Source of the DNA: Phytophthora hibernalis
Taxonomy: Eukaryota > Oomycota > Peronosporomycetes > Peronosporales > Peronosporaceae
Assembly: GCA_012656075.1 (NCBI GenBank)
Contig: JAAKBF010000021.1
Span: 1-64,000, forward strand
Direction: 5' to 3'
Length of the DNA: 64,000 bases
Shown here: positions 33,511 through 44,113 of the stretch, one piece after another
How the letters are laid out: each line of letters starts with the position of its first letter
How positions within the stretch are numbered: the stretch's first letter is position 1
Notes under the pieces: model-generated
The model's database searches: none
Seen by the model: the letters and a program-made list of their open reading frames with translations, nothing else
Told to the model about the DNA's origin: nothing
Translations under genes and position numbers: made by a program

Positions 33511-33725
33511 CTCCGCGACCGCGCGGTAATACTGACACTCGTCGAGTTCGACTTATCGAGCCGCGATATTCCGGCCGTTGCCGGGCTTGCGTCGCTCAAA
33601 TTTGGCGATCCCTTGACCATCTTCTCTCACTTGTTGCTCTTAACTTGGTTGTTCTTGGTACCTGCGAAAACAAAGCATATCCCTGAACCCGGGTCGCGGC
33701 CTGAATTCCGGGTCGCGGCACCAGT

Positions 33726-34717
33726 TGTGGTGTTGTGATTCACAGAAAACGTCGTTAGTTCGGCTTCCACGCAACAGCACAACAATTCGCCGAGTCAGGT
33801 CGGCAATGTTGGGCTTGCGCAGGGTTCCTGTCGGTTCCCTTTGCGGTTCACCCCAGCCGGGGTTCAGTTGAGTGTTGTTCCCAACAAGTACCAAGCTCCA
33901 AACTCTCCAGAGACTCGCCTGAGCGGGGCAGTCTCCGTCCAAACCCTGTGCCCTCCACCAAAGGATGGACGGCAGCGCGAGCGCGTTTACAGGTCACCAG
34001 GCGCAGATTACGCCCAGCTAGGAGGTTACGGTGTCCTGGGTTGTGCAGACCCACCGACTCGTCGAATCGACGAGACTTGTCTTCGCTTGGTAGCGAGAAG
34101 TGCCCACCCCGGGCCGACCTTGATCTCTTGGCGCTATCAGACGGCTCCCCACAAGCTATGCCTCTCGGGAACGACGGCAGACATAATCCAGGCCACACAG
34201 GGACTTACCGTAAAAGTGTACGCTGTTCTTGGACTTAGAAAATTCTGCTCTGATTGTTATCTCTGTCTTCGGAGATCCCCTTCGGGCTCTTCCTTATGTT
34301 CTTCTATCGGTCCTATACAAATATCTAATGCAATGAAGTCGTTACAGATTTCCCTGCGACTCTTCGCTCAGCTCCGTCCCTTGGTGTCGAGCTGTTTCCT
34401 ACCTCTCGGCGACTCTTCGCCCAGATCCTGATTTATCCCTTCAGTTGGTATATCTCCCTCAAGGCATATTCTCGCCAATATGACTTTCGCCGAGTCCAAC
34501 TTTAACCGAGTCGATTATCGCCGAGTCCGTCCATCGCTGAGTCTGTCCTTCGCTGAGTCCAGCTAGGTGAGGTTCCGATTAAGTCCGTTCCCTATTGAGT
34601 GCGATGTATCCACTTGGCGGTGTATCCACTTGATCCCCTTGAGTGCGATGTACCCACTGGTCTAGCTTAGACATTCCTAGTGTAGGATTACCAAAATCTG
34701 GATTTCCTTACACCACA
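33726..34717 (-). repeat. 5' LTR of R1
   Basis: 992 bp, TGTGGTGTAAGG at 34717 to ...CACCACA at 33726 on the minus strand. The half nearest the primer site (33726-34090) is the part found in every unit of the tandem array. Minisatellite CGCYGAGTC motifs at 34483-34562. Confidence 0.9.
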
Positions 34718-35036
34718 GGTGCGTATGCGTCTCATGTTTGCGCCATCTTCGTCTTGTGCACATAATGTCGCCTGTCCAGGCTGCTCTACGGCCACATCAC
34801 CAGATTGCTCTTCAACTGCTTCACTGTTGGGGCGTGGTGCGTGGTCTTCTACATGTCGTGTCCAGATCCTCCATTAGCAGCCGAACGAATGATTCATTTG
34901 CTGATTCTGCTCGTTCTCACAGGACGTCGACTCCATGATCTGGTTGTTATGTATCATGCTTCCAGCTGTAGGCAGATCGAACAAGGCATGATCAAACATG
35001 CGTGTTGATGATGACAAGGAATTTGCATAGTGAAAA
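34718..35036. other. Flank between R1 and element G (CRN upstream DNA)
   Basis: Matches inverted 49979-50224 plus 50732-50786. No gene. ACAT at 34794-34797 is the empty target of the MITE present in the other arm. GAAAA at 35032-35036 is the target duplication of element G. Confidence 0.7.
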
Positions 35037-35420
35037 TGCAGCGGGGCTGCCGTAGCTTTTAGCGTCAGAGGAAGACGTAGACTCAGCGAGTCTGTTAGTA
35101 TTACGGTTGGGAACCTTGTTCTATCCGAGAACAAGTTAGGCCTGTGAGATATCCAATCTCTAGGCCTCAAGAGTCGATGTAGTCTTAACCCAAGACTTGT
35201 GACTTCTTCGTTGCGAAACGTAAACTGTATTCTTGTTATTATCTGCGACCAAGCCGCCTACGGTGTAATGTATAATCTTCACTATCTAGCATAGCGAAGC
35301 TATGCTATCCAACCAGTGGTTGTGAAGCTATCTACTGATATCTAACCACCATTCAGTACAGAGTATTGCTTTGGGAGAGGAAGGTGGGTACACTCGTAAC
35401 CTCCATGTAACCCCGTTACA
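35037..35420 (-). repeat. 3' LTR of an element G copy
   Basis: 384 bp, same LTR family as 2843-3220. On the minus strand it is preceded by the polypurine tract GGAGGGGAGG (35430-35421), so it is a 3' LTR. Confidence 0.85.
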
Positions 35421-35699
35421 CCTCCCCTCCAGACTGTGAACACCACATGTCTAAAATCGTTATTGCCTTACCAGAGGATTGCAGACCGTTGAAAGGTCAC
35501 CCTACATCACGGGACCCGGCGCAATAGCGACATTCTCCTTGAGAGCCCGGCTGCGAGCCATCGGCGCGTTGGTCATTTGACAATCGACGCCACACGCAGC
35601 GCAAAAGTCGCTCGGGCAGAGCACATCTTCGTCCTCGGCACACAGTGCATCGTCGGATTTCAGCCTAACTTCTTCCGCTACGTCCTCGCCGAGGCCACG

Positions 35700-36303
35700 A
35701 TCGGCACTCGGTGAGCGAGTACCACGTGGAGTATCGCCGTCGACACGGGAGCTCCGTGATGACCAGCCCCGCAGAGAACACGTATAATCCGTCGCAGCAG
35801 CATACTCGCTTAGCTCGCGACTTTCTCTTCAATGAAATCGAAGGTGCCGAAGAGGGCGAGTTGCAGGTAGATTACGGATCCACCACACAGAAGAGGAGGC
35901 GGAGGCCAGCGGCCCTCGGCGTATCGACAATCCCGAACGGCACCGAGTGCCTAATCCAAATCCGTTTCCCGAACGGTCGACGGTCGTGTCGGCCCTGCGC
36001 GCGGCGACGCGCCAGTCTCCGGCAGAAGAGGACGTGTCCATGGAGCCCTACGTTCTGACCAATGACCAGGATGAGGCTCAGAGCCAACGGCTCGCGGCGC
36101 AGGAGAGTGCACCACGTTCGCAGCGTCATGTGGCTCGGCCACTGCTCAATCCGAGCCGCTGTGATTATGGTTTTGAGGCTCATGATCCGAGCGAGGTTGC
36201 GAATCAGGCTACTGGGCAGCTCTTGGGGGCTTACGTCTGGGACCCGCGCCGCGTACGGCAGAAGAGCATGCTGCTCGCGCGGCTCTCCATGAGAGGTTGC
36301 TGA
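35700..36303 (+). pseudogene. Possible plus-strand ORFs, unknown
   Basis: Two overlapping frames with protein-like composition: NPSQQHTRLARDFLFNEIEG (35790-35850) and, shifted, VVSALRAATRQSPAEEDVSM to VANQATGQLLGAYVWDPRR (to 36303). No domain known. A competing minus-strand ORF (36510-35872) covers the same DNA; I cannot decide which strand is coding. Confidence 0.3.
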
Positions 36304-36466
36304 CGCCGCAGCACACGACACCACGTAAGTACCGTGAACACACGCTGACCAGCCTGTTGCAGGGGAACTTCGGGCCGACACCCGCCACTGGGCCAATGCC
36401 TCAGCGTTAGAACTGACCCGACCCGCGTCACCGGGAGGTAAAGGAACGGCCTCGCTCACGGCGGAC

Positions 36467-37290
36467 TCAGCGTCGGCCTCCAGTGTCCTGAGGAGCCCAT
36501 CGATGTTCAAGGACCCCCTGCAGACGCGACTGCAGCAGAGAGCCGGGCAGACAGTGCATCCTGCGTACTCGTCGAGCTGACTCTCGCCCTAGACGAGCCT
36601 CGCGCAGCAGTCGGCGCCACGTGTCCGTACGCTCACCCCGCTCGCACACTCCCCGCTCCGCGGTAGCTTCTAACTCGGCGACTCGGGAGTCTAGACGTCG
36701 CACCCGAGTTGGGTGCAACGCTTGCTGGCGAGCCGACGACTGGCGAACGGATATAACCCCGCCCTGTACTGATCGGAGCGGGCGGACGCACGCAGTTCCT
36801 CAGCCTGGAGCCGGGCGAGATCGGCTTCGGCGGACACGCACGCCGATTCTGCGACGGAGGCAGAGGCCTCAAGGTCGTCACATCGCGCTGATGTTCCTCG
36901 GCGTGAGCCACAACCAAGGCGTTAACTCGCTGCAAGTCGGCGGCGAGGGGCTCATCCTGCTTACTACGAGATAGAGCTTCGTGGGCTATGCGAAGGTCTT
37001 TCACAGCTGCGTCGCGATCTTGAAGAGATTGGGCAGACAACAGCCGAGCCGGCTCACGCTCCTACACGGCTTGCGACAGCTCACCTTGGGTCACGGACAA
37101 CTCCCCCGCGCAGCGTCCAGCGCCGCGCGGACGCTGCGCCAACTCGGCATGGAGGCAGTCGAGGAAGATGCCTCCGCGGTTGCGGGAGGCCGGACAACTG
37201 TGTGACGCGAGAGCGTGCATCCTCCAACTCGGCAGCCGTAGCTGCAGCCTCCTCGCATGTCACGTCAGTCAAAACGCGGTACTGAGTTTC
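36467..37290 (-). pseudogene. Coiled-coil protein remnant in element G 3' region
   Basis: Helical, heptad-like segments in shifting frames: EEAAATAAELEDARSRVTQL (37260-37200), DRDAAVKDLRIAHEAL to ALVVAHAEEHQRDVTTL (37020-36880), LDSRVAELEATAERGVCERG (36690-36630). Composition is typical of a coiled-coil Gag-like or accessory ORF. Broken by several frame changes. Confidence 0.45.
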
Positions 37291-37310
37291 CCACTCTTCG
37301 GCGCGGCGCT

Positions 37311-37689
37311 AACTCCATAAAAAGAACAATATTTAAACTTGTGTGTTGTAATTTTCCGCCCTGCTAATTCGACGGCTATATTTGGCAGCGAAAATAGGAG
37401 GAAGCAAACACGCCATACAATAACAAAGTGACTGGTTTGCATATGTTTCTCGGGGACGCGTATAATATCCGCTGGAGATAAGGTTTTAAGATTTTACACG
37501 GTTAGAGAGGTAGGTTGGGAAGGAAAGTAGGTGCGTCGTGTGCGAAAGACAAAGGGCTATAGTCCAGTGTCGCCATGCCCTCGTGTGGCAAGCAGAATCG
37601 CGTCGTCAGCGACAGCACGGCACCGACCCGGGACGCCATTGTCAACCACAAGTGTAAGTAATATTGGATGAATTTTACCGAAATACATT
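37311..37689 (+). other. AT-rich stretch with a possible first exon
   Basis: After GC-rich coding-like DNA the base composition changes sharply. An ATG at 37575 opens a 28-codon ORF (MPSCGKQNRVVSDSTAPTRD) that runs into GTAAGTAAT, a good splice donor. It could be promoter and first exon of an otherwise lost gene. No similarity recognised. Confidence 0.3.
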
Positions 37690-38997
37690 GAAATTGGAAG
37701 AAATGTTTCTCGACGCAGCAAGTGTGGCGTGGAGGTCCAAGTTTGGTAGACGACTAATCATGTTCAACCCGATGAAACCAGGGGGAAATATCACTTCCGA
37801 ATCTACATGCTATGTTGTTCAACGACTTGGATAGCGATTATTTCCACGTGACAGTGATGTTTCTGATCGACTTCACGGCGTCGCAACTGTAGCTGAAATT
37901 GCCGAGTTGCGTGACGAGTTAGACACTCTTGCGGTAGTTCGTGGGCAAGTTATGGAGGTTGTACACCCGCTGTATCATACAAATCAGATCATAAATGCAG
38001 ACAACTACTATATGTCGGTTCAATTGTTGGCTGCACTTCAACTGAAAGTCTTGTACGGAAGAGGAACGGTTCGATTCAACAGTGTGTTTTCCAAAACACG
38101 TTATCCTAAGAAGACCGAATGTACTAGAGGTACATTTTGGTAGGCGGTCTCATTAGCGGTTTGACAGTGCAGTCGTCAAAATGGTATCCAATGCAAAGAG
38201 CTCAACTGTGATATCGCTCACGCGTCGTGTTTCCAGCACGATGCAGCCCTACCCAGTTCCTGCATGTGTGACCCAGTATAACAAACACATACAGGAGTTG
38301 ATCGGCTGGATCAACTACGTGGGCGCTTCTCGATTGCCGATGGCCATTCCTTTAAGAAATGGTACAAAAAGCTTGTCATGTCCCTCATTGATGGGCTCGC
38401 GTGAACGCGTACATGACAAGAAAACCAGTGATTGATACGAGTAAGGAGAGAGACATACATAGGTCGTTTGTGATTCAGCTTATTTTTGAGTTGCTCTCTG
38501 GAAAGGGATGGAGTTGAAGAACTGTACAACATCCTTCGGCCCAGCGACCGAAGGATGTTGTACGGTTCTTCAACTCCAAGCATCAGTGATTCCGCGAATG
38601 AAAATGGTGCTCTCTGGGCATGTGGTGTTGGCGTACCCGATCTCATGGAGAGTCCTGAAAAGGTATGCGTTGCAGTATCCTCAAAGCAGTTGTTTGCAGG
38701 GAGTAAAAAGCGCCACCAATATGTAATCTGTCGGTGGGAAAACCGATCGCCTACAGTTGTGACTGACCAGTGTACGCTGCACAACGTGTGTTGCTCCATA
38801 AAGCACCGGGAAAACCATATTACTGCCAAACAGCACGTTGGACATGTTGGGAGAAGTTCCATAAGTTTTACTTACCTCGCCAATTATTTTCTGCTAAGGC
38901 ATCGGAGCTGTACAAAATGAGACTAGAGGATCCACCACTTTCTCCTCCAGAAAACAACAAAAGTCCTGCAGCCCGAAAAATCATGTTACTACCATAA
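37690..38997 (+). pseudogene. PiggyBac-like transposase, copy P2
   Basis: Starts at KYIEIG-equivalent DNA (upstream part missing), then FGRRLIMFNPMKPGG and VVHPLYHTNQIINADNYYMS with the second catalytic Asp that P1 has lost. YGRGTVRFNSVFSKTRYP follows, and after frame changes IGWINYVGASRLP, a hairpin, YVICRWENRSP and TCWEKFHKFYLPRQLFS. Together P1 and P2 cover most of the family's blocks, but neither is intact. It converges on the DOT1-like copy M2, as P1 does on M1. Confidence 0.8.
38509..38578. repeat. Hairpin, second copy
   Basis: Arms 38509-38539 and 38548-38578 with one mismatch and an 8-base loop. Same place in the transposase as the hairpin at 20491. Confidence 0.95.
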
Positions 38998-39040
38998 CAC
39001 GATTTCCACGAGGAACTTGTATCATATTCGCTCCGTGTAA

Positions 39041-39957
39041 ATGTACACATTTGCTTCCTTTGTCCAACTTACTGGCACTTGTACTATCTGCTTCAGCTCC
39101 TCACCGGCAGCAAAAATCTTTGGTGCACGCACGATTATGACGTGGGCAAACAGCACTCGTAAACGCGACGACCCACGCATTGAGCACGAAGAATATTTCA
39201 TCATATATGTGGTTGTTTGTCGACGGCTCAAAGCGGACGTTGTTAGCGAAGACGATTGTTGCAGATGCAAACGGCTTTACTATCGCAATATCAACCTGAC
39301 GCACATCATCAGGGTACAAATGGGCCCTCGTGAGCTCTGACCGCAGCGATGCATGACTATTGATTGCGTGTTGACCCTGGCGAACAAGTTCACGGCGGAT
39401 TTCGACTCCAATACTCGATCGGACTGTTGTCTCCAGCGCAAACTGCGCTAGAACGTTGCAAATCCGCAGCCGATATCAAGAAAGACGTCATGATGAGCGA
39501 TCTTATTGATATTGGCGATTGCTGAAATCAAATGACTTACTGCGGTTGGTAACAGCTCCCGCTATTTAGATGCGGGGCCGAAGAAGGATAGCCCACATCT
39601 TTTCTGGAGATGCTATCAAATGTAGACCAAATCACCCGTGCTGCACTGCGAGGAGATAAAATACTGCTTCGATCTGAATAAATCGCTTCATCCGCAGAAT
39701 TTAGCAGCACTGTGCTCAGTTGGGCATGATGGTTCGCTGTAGATATAGATGATGACTCCATCGTACCATCTCGCTTCGTCAAAAATCTTCGAGCGCGATC
39801 ACGGCTGGCAATGCGCTATCACTTCGTGGGTCATCGATCGCAGATGCTGGGATGGATGGTTCTGTAGCGGTGAGTGTAGTTGTAGTTTGTGCAGCCAAGT
39901 GGCGTCCTGGCGAACGCATTGATGACGGTGGTGACCGCTGGCGCCTGCCAAACGATT
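39041..39957 (-). pseudogene. DOT1-like methyltransferase remnant, copy M2
   Basis: Minus-strand pieces: linker ending ALPAVIALEDF (39800), the helical N-part ARVIWSTFDSISRKDVGYP, a damaged motif I near 39470-39440 (one-base change against M1, but with extra bases that M1 lacks), and FANNVRFEPSTNNHI (39230). The Myb-like domain is gone: at 39957 the gene is fused to the inside of CRN copy B. Confidence 0.7.
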
Positions 39958-41795
39958 GAAAGAAGGTTTCTGTGTTGAAGAAGACCATCAAGGCGGAGAA
40001 GATGTATCAGTTTCCTGCTGACGAGCTGCAGCTCTTCCTGGCGAAGACGGCGAATAACTGGCTGGATGCGGCGGGTGTGACAGCTGTGACGGTCGTTAAG
40101 ACTAGTGGGATACCTGTGATGATCCATGAGCATGGCAACCAACAAGGATTCGTGCATATGGATCCCACGCTGTATATCAAGAACCCCAAGCACTTTGGAG
40201 AGAATTTCCAACCGGGGAGGCCAAGTTCACGTGCTGGTGGTGGCTCCGGTGGGAGGGAAACGCCATCCGTCGAAGGGGTGGTTTGCCGAGTCCTTTCACC
40301 CGCTGAAGAAGCGCAGAGTGGGCGAGGACGTGACCAAGGAGAAGAGATTCTTCGATATGAGATACTTCCCGTCGCTGCTGGAGCATCCAAAGATGGAATT
40401 CAAAACGATCGTGGAGAGGGAGGCGTATGTTGTGATATTTGCCCAGTTGGTGCAGTACACGAAAGCTTGCCTCGAGTTCGTTCCCACTAGTGCGAGCGAG
40501 CCAGACGTGAAAAGTGAACCAGGCAAGGATTCCAACGTGGTTGTCACGGGGAATCCTGGGATTGGGAAGAGTCGGTTCTTCCTGTATTGCATCTTTCAGC
40601 TCATACTTCGTGAGCAAGAGGATGTCAAGCGGCTTCCCGTACGACTTGGTGGTGAACCATAAGAAGAACTATGTCAAATACGACGCAGCAAGCAAAGAAT
40701 TTATTGAGTTGAACCAAACGGACGTTCGTGCGCTCAAGGGAAACCCGATGTGATTCGACTTGTCGAAGCAACATCATCGGAACTTACAGGCTGGAGTGGA
40801 GTTTCGGTTTTGTTTGCTTCTCCCGGTGTTGACGGCATTGATAATTTCTCAAAAGTGGACGGGTTAACGTTTATCATGCCGACGTGGACCTTGGAGGAGT
40901 TGGAAGATTACAACTCATTGCTTCCAGTCGAATTGAAACTTAATGAAGATGAGTTGTTGTCGCGGTACGATGCGTTTGGTGGAATTCCTCGGTTCGTCTT
41001 CTCGCAGGCAATGGATCGAACCGAGGCTAAAATAGAGTCGGCAGTCGCCTCATTCAGTGCACTGGACGTTATCTCCTATTGCAAAAACCATGCTGTGAGG
41101 GAAAAGGACTATAGTCACTGCGTCCTTGAAATGATTCCCACCCAAGCTGATTTTCGCGCGAAATTCTATTTGGATTTTGTGTCCATGCACATCACTGAGG
41201 CGGTTATTGACAAGGTGCACGGGGATAGTCTAGCTACGGTATCGGAATTCGCTGTTGTCCACGATGTTGACGATTCGGGAAGTACGGCTGTCCTCCGCGG
41301 CAAGGTGTACGAGCTGCTCTGCCACAAGTGGTTTAGCGTGCACATGCAGAGAACTCTACACTTCCGCTCGTTGTGCCCGACGACTCTAGATGACGTGACT
41401 ATTCCGAAAGAGATGGAAACGGTACGCTTCGCTTCTCTCGACAAACTAAAACTAGCTAAGAGCTGGACGTACTACCGGCCAACATCAAAAACGTTTGGAG
41501 CGCTGGATGCATTCATCTGGGATGGACACAGCAAATGTTACGGGTTGCAGATGACCCTGAACGCGGACCATGGAATCACAGCCGCGCCATTGAATACGTT
41601 TCTTAGTGGTTAGAGAAAGCAGGCGTGGACACGGACCAGTTCTACTTTGCATTCCTTGTTCCAAGTAAAATTGCAACCTCGTATCGGAAGCAATCAACGA
41701 GGACGGCGACTGGTGCAGTCAGCAAAAAGCCTGGAGCTTCTGCGAATGTGTGTCAGTTTGTATCTGCGCTAGACGTGGACGGTGGGAACAAATGA
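39958..41795 (+). pseudogene. CRN: Crinkler (CRN) effector, copy B, 5'-truncated
   Basis: Begins inside the CRN header (VLKKTIKAEKMYQFP) with no start codon because of the fusion to M2. LQLFLAK follows, then after a frame change HVLVVAPVGG, the P-loop GNPGIGKSR, and the nuclease-like C-terminal part. The C-terminal frame starts at 40750 and ends early at 41613 because one base is missing. Its N-terminal module matches copy C, not A. It converges on the F-box gene, the neighbourhood that seems ancestral. Confidence 0.85.
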
Positions 41796-42139
41796 ATATT
41801 TATTGCACGCTTTTGGCTTGGAGAGGACTAGTGCCCAAGTTCATGCGCGTTATCCCGTCAGTCGTGGAGGAGATCCAAGCAGTTGGCTGCTGCCTCTAAA
41901 CTACATGTAGCCATAATACAATTCTACTACTTACTTTATGAAACTTGGCGTTCACCAGACCGATAGCCGTCATAGAGTCTTGACCAAACAGGTGCGGGAC
42001 TCTGTCATGTCGATGCTCTCGCTTCGTCAAGTATCAGCTCAAAAGTATCCACCAGGAACGACGCCGACCTGGAAAACCGGTCGGCTCTGTTCTTCTTCTG
42101 TCGGGTCGCGCTCACCGGTATACACCGAAAAGTAAAGTC

Positions 42140-42591
42140 AATAAAACCTGTCAAACCACAACTACCAACCGATGGTATGCATCGGTGTATCCCAATGCCT
42201 TCTGTGTTTGCTTTATATCAGCATACGACGGCACGAGAATGATAGCATGGGCCAGCAACTGGAACTTGCGGCTCTCCGTGCACGAACTGCAACAATCCTC
42301 AGTCAGTTGTCACTAATATTAACCAAACCTACAATAATTGTGGATCAACCTGGGGAACAGTTCGTCCAGATTCTCATCGATTTGGAGCAGCGCGTGGCCC
42401 TGCGCCTCCCATCCAACGGGAAGTTGAGCGCCTCCCAACGACGAAGGAAAATGTCCTTCCAGACGGTGGGAAAGCCCGGCACCACGTCTCGAGCGACCAC
42501 AGAAGACGCCACAGTGAGAGACTCGACGTCGCGCGGCGCGGAGAAGGCCAAAATGTGCGCCAGAAGCTTCAATCAACGTCGCCCAGGTCAA
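42140..42591 (-). pseudogene. F-box gene fragment with first exon
   Basis: The minus strand reads LAHILAFSAPRDVESLTVAS and FPTVWKDIFLRRWEALNFP, a good match to an F-box (SCF ubiquitin-ligase adaptor domain) and what follows it. A frame change lies near 42425. A donor (GTAGGT, 42332-42327) and acceptor (near 42300) lead to the next exon, KFQLLAHAIILVPSYADIKQ, more complete than in the 6.3- and 46.4-kb copies. The last exon is lost here by a deletion at 42127. Confidence 0.5.
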
Positions 42592-42711
42592 TCAACGTCG
42601 CTCCAACAGAATCTGAATAAACGCGGTAATGGCATGCGATATGCTCTTGGACAGGATGTCAGATCTGATTACAAAGGGCTTCATGTTGAAGTCGCTGTCG
42701 ACCAGCGGAAT

Positions 42712-43545
42712 TTACAAGCTGGTCAGGCGTCGTCGCTCCAGGACGTTCGCGATGAACGCATCGATGCAGTTGCGCGCCACGGCGCGGAAACGCGCTTTGT
42801 TGGCGTTTTGCAGCATCTTCCGAGCCACGAGTGAGTTTGGTCCCGTGCACTCGTTGAAGAGCCCATCTGCAGTAGTCCCGAGGTTAAATACAGGGATACG
42901 TTTTATAACGTTAGCCAAGCTTACCGATCACGTGGTCGCACCTGAACGGCTCCTGGCCGAAGTTGACGTGGACGGTGTCCGGCGAGTCAAGACCCACCGC
43001 AGGGAACCACTCGAAGTCGTTGTCGCTCGGGATACGCAGACCAGCTCCTGGAAGGTAAGGTGCTGTAATGCAACGTTAAATTATCACGAGTCTGAAATGC
43101 GTATTGGTGCACTCACTCACCTGTAACATTGCTCCCGTTGTGTGAAGAAAACGTGCCGCTCGTCATATTTCACGCTGCGTCGAATGCCACAACCAACAGT
43201 ATCACCCACGCCGAATCGTGGTCCGAACGGCTTCCACTATCACGCATATTCCACACCGATCAACATAACGCAGAGAAAATTAACGAATGCAGATACGATG
43301 TACTTACAGGAAACGCCGAGTAGAGTTTTCCATTGTCTCCATGGTATCCAAGGACGGGATCGTCCATCCACGTTGCTTCCCCACCAGCGGAAAGTTTGAA
43401 GGGACCACGCCGATGGCTGTCATTTCCACTCTGCCGTTCCTCGGTACGTGTGGGCTGGGTCGGGAAATAGGGTCGGAAATGCTAATTTCAAAGTAGCCAC
43501 TTGCCGTCGCGCCGATCTGATAAATGAACGACTCCTTGCTAAGAT
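42712..43545 (-). pseudogene. SPRY-domain gene fragment with three introns
   Basis: SPRY (protein-interaction) motifs in order: ASGYFEISISDP and SNFPLVGKQRGW (exon to 43308), FGVGDTVGCGIRR and YDERHVFFTQRE (43230-43121), WFPAVGLDSPDTVHVNFGQE (43047-42925), and a helical tail ending VLERRRLTSL at 42712 (from 42866). Introns have GTAAGT/AG, GTGAGT/CAG and GTAAGC/CAG borders. One base is missing near 43345. The 5' end is cut at about 43545 by the Myb/LTR segment. Confidence 0.65.
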
Positions 43546-43886
43546 ATGTGCGCATACCTTCGTGATCATACTGAGTAGTAAAGTGGCCCAATGCCTCGCA
43601 CTACAATCCTGGAGGATGAAGACCAGCTGCTAGTGCAGCTAGCACGCCCGTATGCAGACCAAGGGGTCCAGATTGTTTGGCATCATGTGGCTCAAAAGAT
43701 GTATCGGTGGAAACGCAGCCCACAGGAGCTAGCACAACGGTTAAATTCCCTCAAGCGCACTTTTGGCAGAGATATCACGGCATTTCCTCCTTCGTTTTCA
43801 CTCCAGTTCAAGGGCATCGAGGTCGACGTAGCGCTCTTCTACTGAAAATCCGACGTCCCAATTCAGAATCGTTTGACAGGCGCCAG
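43546..43886 (+). repeat. Single Myb unit in the right arm
   Basis: Inverted counterpart of the array's Myb block, but its upstream side (GCGCATACCTTCGTGATCAT) matches the piggyBac-like copy at 300-330 rather than the array. So it preserves an arrangement older than the array. Confidence 0.8.
43591..43845 (+). CDS. Myb-like ORF, right-arm copy
   Basis: 84 codons; one change from the array consensus, Arg31 to His just after W30. Has the four-T run that ends the frame early. Confidence 0.45.
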   Translation: MPRTTILEDEDQLLVQLARPYADQGVQIVWHHVAQKMYRWKRSPQELAQRLNSLKRTFGRDITAFPPSFSLQFKGIEVDVALFY

Positions 43887-44113
43887 TGTGGTGTTGTGAT
43901 TCACAGAAAACGTCGTTAGTTCGGCTTCCACGCAACAGCACAACAATTCGTCGAGTCAGGTCGGCAATGTTGGGCTTGCGCAGGGTTCCTGTCGGTTCCC
44001 TTTGCGGTTCACCCCAGCCGGGGTTCAGTTGAGTGTTGTTCCCAACAAGTACCAAGCTCCAAACTCTCCAGAGACTCGCCTGAGCGGGGCAGTCTCCGTG
44101 CAATACCCTGTGG
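43887..44113 (-). repeat. R-family LTR end fragment
   Basis: Begins TGTGGTGTTGTGATTCAC immediately after GGCGCCAG, the same LTR/DOT1-gene junction as in all array units. Truncated after CCTGTG, where the integrase fragment starts. Confidence 0.85.

Larger units (their letters stand above)
21706..34717 (-). mobile_element. Large Ty3/gypsy element R1
   Basis: Minus-strand order: 5' LTR (34717-33726), primer-binding-site-like TGGTGCCGCGACCCGG two bases after the LTR, gag, (protease missing), RT, Ty3-type RNase H, a second archaeal-type RNase H, integrase, chromodomain, a ~4-kb region with genes in the opposite direction, then a 3' LTR truncated at 21706. Expected full length is near 13.6 kb. 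All gag-pol frames are interrupted, most at the same places as in R2. Confidence 0.9.
35421..37310 (-). mobile_element. 3' internal part of an element G copy
   Basis: Continues from the 3' LTR. It has long GC-rich overlapping ORFs on both strands and ends near 37310 where AT-rich DNA starts. No integrase or RT of G is found, so the link to G rests on the LTR and polypurine tract. Confidence 0.5.

Noticed and set aside
33060..33738. Plus-strand 202-208-codon ORFs opposite R1 Gag
   Set aside because: Shadow of the acidic Gag block; the Ser/Phe-rich runs are the complement of Asp/Glu codons.
42172..42834. 220-codon plus-strand ORF in the F-box/SPRY region
   Set aside because: Lies antisense to exons with F-box motifs and good splice sites; composition shows no domain.
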